Positions 5,478-7,668 of a stretch of 7,668 bases of DNA are shown here, in pieces. Made by a program: the position numbers and the translations under genes. The notes beneath the pieces are model-generated. The model worked only from the letters and a program-made list of their open reading frames with translations, was not told the origin of the DNA and ran no database searches. The DNA comes from SCRT01 sp036379455 (GTDB lineage: Bacteria; Pseudomonadota; Gammaproteobacteria; Nevskiales; Nevskiaceae), in NCBI GenBank assembly GCA_036379455.1, contig DASVGQ010000084.1:1-7668 (forward strand), in the 5' to 3' direction. Within the stretch, counting starts at the first letter, position 1. Each line of letters starts with the position of its first letter.

Positions 5478-7610
5478 TCAGCTGCCGACGGCTGCGGTGA
5501 CGATGCCGGGCGTGAGCAGCTGGGGGAGGATGCGCGCCTTCTGCCCCGGCCGGTAGACGACGTAGAGCGGCACCCCCGCGCGTCCGAAGTGGTCGAGCGC
5601 CGCGGTGATCGCCGGGTCGCGGCGCGTCCAGTCCGCGCGCAGCAGCGCGACGTCATCGTGGGCGAAGGCTCGACGCACCGCGGGCGAATCCAGCGCCAGC
5701 CGCTCGTTGACCTTGCAGGTCAGGCACCAGTCCGCCGTGAAGTCGACGAACACCGTGCGGCCGGCGGCCTGGAGCTCGGCGACGCGTTCCGGGCTCCAGG
5801 CCTGTGCCGCCGCCGCCGGAGCGTCCGCACTCGCCGCTTGCACGCCGCTGGCGGCGGCCACCGGAATCTCGAACCTTGCCGCCTGCAGCGACAGCACGAC
5901 CGCGGCTGCGGCGCCCAGCGCGACCGCGGCGCGCGTACGGCGCAGCCGCGGCCAGCGGCCATGTGCCCACAGCACCAACCCGAGCACGACCATCCCTGCC
6001 AGCACCAGCGCCGCTGCGTCGGCGCCCGCCTGACGCGTCAGCACCCACACCAGCCAGACGGCCGTGAGGTACAGCGGGAAGGCCATGAGCTGCTTGAAGG
6101 TCACCATCCACGGCCCCGGGCGCGGCAACCAACCCGCGAGCCGCGGCACGAAGCTGATGGCGAGGAAGGGCAGCGCGAGCCCGACCCCGAGCGCCGCGAA
6201 CACGGCCAGCGCATGGCTTGTCGGCTGGGACATGGCGTAGCCCATCGCCGTGCCCATGAAGGGTGCGGTGCAGGGGCTGGCGACCACCACGGCGAGTACC
6301 CCGGTGAAGAACGCCGCCTGCGCTCCGTGCCCGCGCGTCAGCGTCTGCCCGGCGCCCATCCAGCGGCTGCCGAAGTCAAACACGCCCGACAGCGACAGCC
6401 CGAGTACGAACATGAGACAGGCCAGCAGCGCGACGAACACCGGTGATTGCAGCTGGAATCCCCATCCCAGCGCCTGTCCGCCGGCGCGCAGCGCCATCAG
6501 CGCCCCGGCGGCGACGAGGCAGGTCAGCACCACGCCCGCCGTGTACGCGAGGCCCTGCCGGCGCTGCTCGCGGCGCTCGAGCGTCGCGGCGCGCACCACG
6601 CCGATTGCCTTGATCGACAACACCGGGAATACGCAGGGCATCAGGTTGAGGATGAGCCCGCCGAGGATTGCGAAGGCAAGCGCCAGCAGAAGGCCGCCGC
6701 CGCCGGAGGTCGCGGCCACGACGCTTCGCGTTTCGGTTGCCGCGCTGATCGGCACGGGCTCGACGGCGCCCGGCACGGCGTCGATCGCGTAGGACGCAAC
6801 TTTGCCGTCACGCGTCGTGATGGCCAGCACGCCCTGTACGCCATCGCCCGCGGGTGCCTGGAAATGTCGCGATTGCGCGGTGCTGACGCGCCAGCCCTGC
6901 GCGCCGCGTACGGCGTACTGCGGCGCCGAATAGTCCACGAGCGCGCCGGTAAGCGGATAAAAGAAGGCCCGGCCGTGCGGCAGGTCCGCGGCCTGCAGCT
7001 CGACCGTGAAGCGTCCGTCGGCGACGCGATAATGCGCCGCGTGCGTGCCGGAGATCGCCTGCGGCAGCCGCGCACGGGCGGCGGCAAACAGCGCCGCGTT
7101 TACGGAGTTGGGCCTGGCCGGACCCTGCGTTGTCGGCAGCGCCAGGTGCAGCTCCGCGTCGCCGGGGATGCAGATGTCCTTGCAGACCAGCCACGAGACG
7201 TGCGCGGCGAGCGTCGTCGTCCCTGCGGCGGCGTCCTTCGCGACCTGTAGCGGGATCAGCAGCGCGGTGGGGGTGTCATAGCCGTAGTCGATGAAGCCGG
7301 CGGTCTCGAGCTGCGTCGGCGTCGGCCACGTGATCGGGCCCGCCGTGACGCCGTTCGGAAGCTGCCACCGGATGTTCGTCGCCTGGCCGGCCTCGCCGGG
7401 GTTCTTCCAGTAGGTGTGCCAGCCGCGCTGTGGCTTGAGCTCGAGCGCGAGCCAGTTTGTCTGGCCGGCGGCAAGCGCGCTGTTCTCGCTGAGCAGCGAC
7501 ACCTGCAGATGCGCAGTGCGCGCGCTGCTGCCCGGCTCGGCAGCGGCGGCGCCAACAGGCAGGGCGGCGGCCGAGACGAGGATGAGAGCGAACAGGAGGC
7601 GTGAAATCAT
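5478..7610 (-). CDS. dsbD: Thiol:disulfide interchange protein, DsbD/ScsB type
   Basis: A 710-residue inner-membrane protein that passes electrons from cytoplasmic thioredoxin to periplasmic thiol proteins. A signal peptide spans 1-24 (hydrophobic core LLFALILV, cleavage likely after AAAA). The N-terminal periplasmic domain (about 30-285) carries WHTYWKNPGEAG (64-75) and the cysteine pair SWLVCKDIC (C143, C147). The central domain (about 305-577, eight predicted helices) has one Cys in each repeat: NLMPCVFPV (C326) and ASPCTAPFMG (C447). After an Ala-rich linker (584-604) comes a thioredoxin-like domain with DFTADWCLTCK (C629, C632) and the cis-proline loop AGVPLY (P681). All six cysteines of the relay are present. 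The N-domain layout is nearer ScsB-type proteins than E. coli DsbD. The ATG at 7610-7608 directly precedes the signal peptide. The 58 upstream bases in view show no clear Shine-Dalgarno sequence and only a weak GATAGT -10-like hexamer (7628-7623). Confidence 0.94.
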   Translation of the reverse strand: MISRLLFALILVSAAALPVGAAAAEPGSSARTAHLQVSLLSENSALAAGQTNWLALELKPQRGWHTYWKNPGEAGQATNIRWQLPNGVTAGPITWPTPTQLETAGFIDYGYDTPTALLIPLQVAKDAAAGTTTLAAHVSWLVCKDICIPGDAELHLALPTTQGPARPNSVNAALFAAARARLPQAISGTHAAHYRVADGRFTVELQAADLPHGRAFFYPLTGALVDYSAPQYAVRGAQGWRVSTAQSRHFQAPAGDGVQGVLAITTRDGKVASYAIDAVPGAVEPVPISAATETRSVVAATSGGGGLLLALAFAILGGLILNLMPCVFPVLSIKAIGVVRAATLERREQRRQGLAYTAGVVLTCLVAAGALMALRAGGQALGWGFQLQSPVFVALLACLMFVLGLSLSGVFDFGSRWMGAGQTLTRGHGAQAAFFTGVLAVVVASPCTAPFMGTAMGYAMSQPTSHALAVFAALGVGLALPFLAISFVPRLAGWLPRPGPWMVTFKQLMAFPLYLTAVWLVWVLTRQAGADAAALVLAGMVVLGLVLWAHGRWPRLRRTRAAVALGAAAAVVLSLQAARFEIPVAAASGVQAASADAPAAAAQAWSPERVAELQAAGRTVFVDFTADWCLTCKVNERLALDSPAVRRAFAHDDVALLRADWTRRDPAITAALDHFGRAGVPLYVVYRPGQKARILPQLLTPGIVTAAVGS

Positions 7611-7668
7611 GTGTACAGCGTAACTATCAGATGGCGATCGCGTGATGGCCGCGTCACCGTTCCCACCA

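Noticed and set aside
5589..6446. 285-codon plus-strand open frame opposite dsbD
   Set aside because: Arg/His/Gln-rich shadow of a strongly supported gene; no recognisable motif.
7629..7655. Palindromic GCGATCGC and repeated gatgg upstream of dsbD
   Set aside because: Short palindromes like this are frequent in GC-rich DNA and no promoter spacing or repeat array goes with it.

Overview
The window is high-GC DNA (roughly two thirds G+C) with the ordinary gene content of a Gram-negative proteobacterial chromosome: a periplasmic binding protein, an exported DsbD-type disulfide reductase, a Kef-type cation/proton antiporter and two soluble enzymes. Two copies of a GTAGAATGC promoter-like element, one just upstream of the antiporter, resemble promoters often seen in GC-rich Gammaproteobacteria. 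That placement is inference only. I see no mobile element, CRISPR array, tRNA or rRNA.

Layout: (1) 1-1191, plus strand: the 3' part of a branched-chain-amino-acid-type ABC transporter substrate-binding protein whose start lies before the window. (2) 1192-1302: a convergent gap. (3) 1303-2271, minus strand: an aldo/keto reductase of the voltage-gated potassium channel beta-subunit type, starting at GTG. (4) 2272-2581: a 310-base divergent gap with one promoter-like -10 element and several small dyads. (5) 2582-3388, plus: arylamine N-acetyltransferase. (6) 3479-5302, plus: KefB/KefC-like antiporter with a C-terminal nucleotide-binding domain and its own probable promoter. (7) 5303-5477: a convergent gap with hairpins. 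The likely terminator of the next gene sits inside the last codons of the antiporter. (8) 5478-7610, minus: three-domain DsbD/ScsB-type thiol:disulfide interchange protein. Bases 7611-7668 are its upstream region.

The five genes do not form one operon; strands alternate and each has its own gap. A loose common theme is handling of reactive compounds and thiol redox: carbonyl reduction (aldo/keto reductase), arylamine acetylation (N-acetyltransferase), electrophile-gated potassium efflux (Kef) and periplasmic disulfide reduction (DsbD). This is inference from family knowledge and may be coincidence. I found no convincing undescribed system. The most checkable oddities are a Thr in place of the usual Phe after the catalytic Asp of the N-acetyltransferase, a His where animal Kv-beta proteins carry Asn in the aldo/keto reductase, and the overlap between the antiporter 3' end and the opposing terminator.
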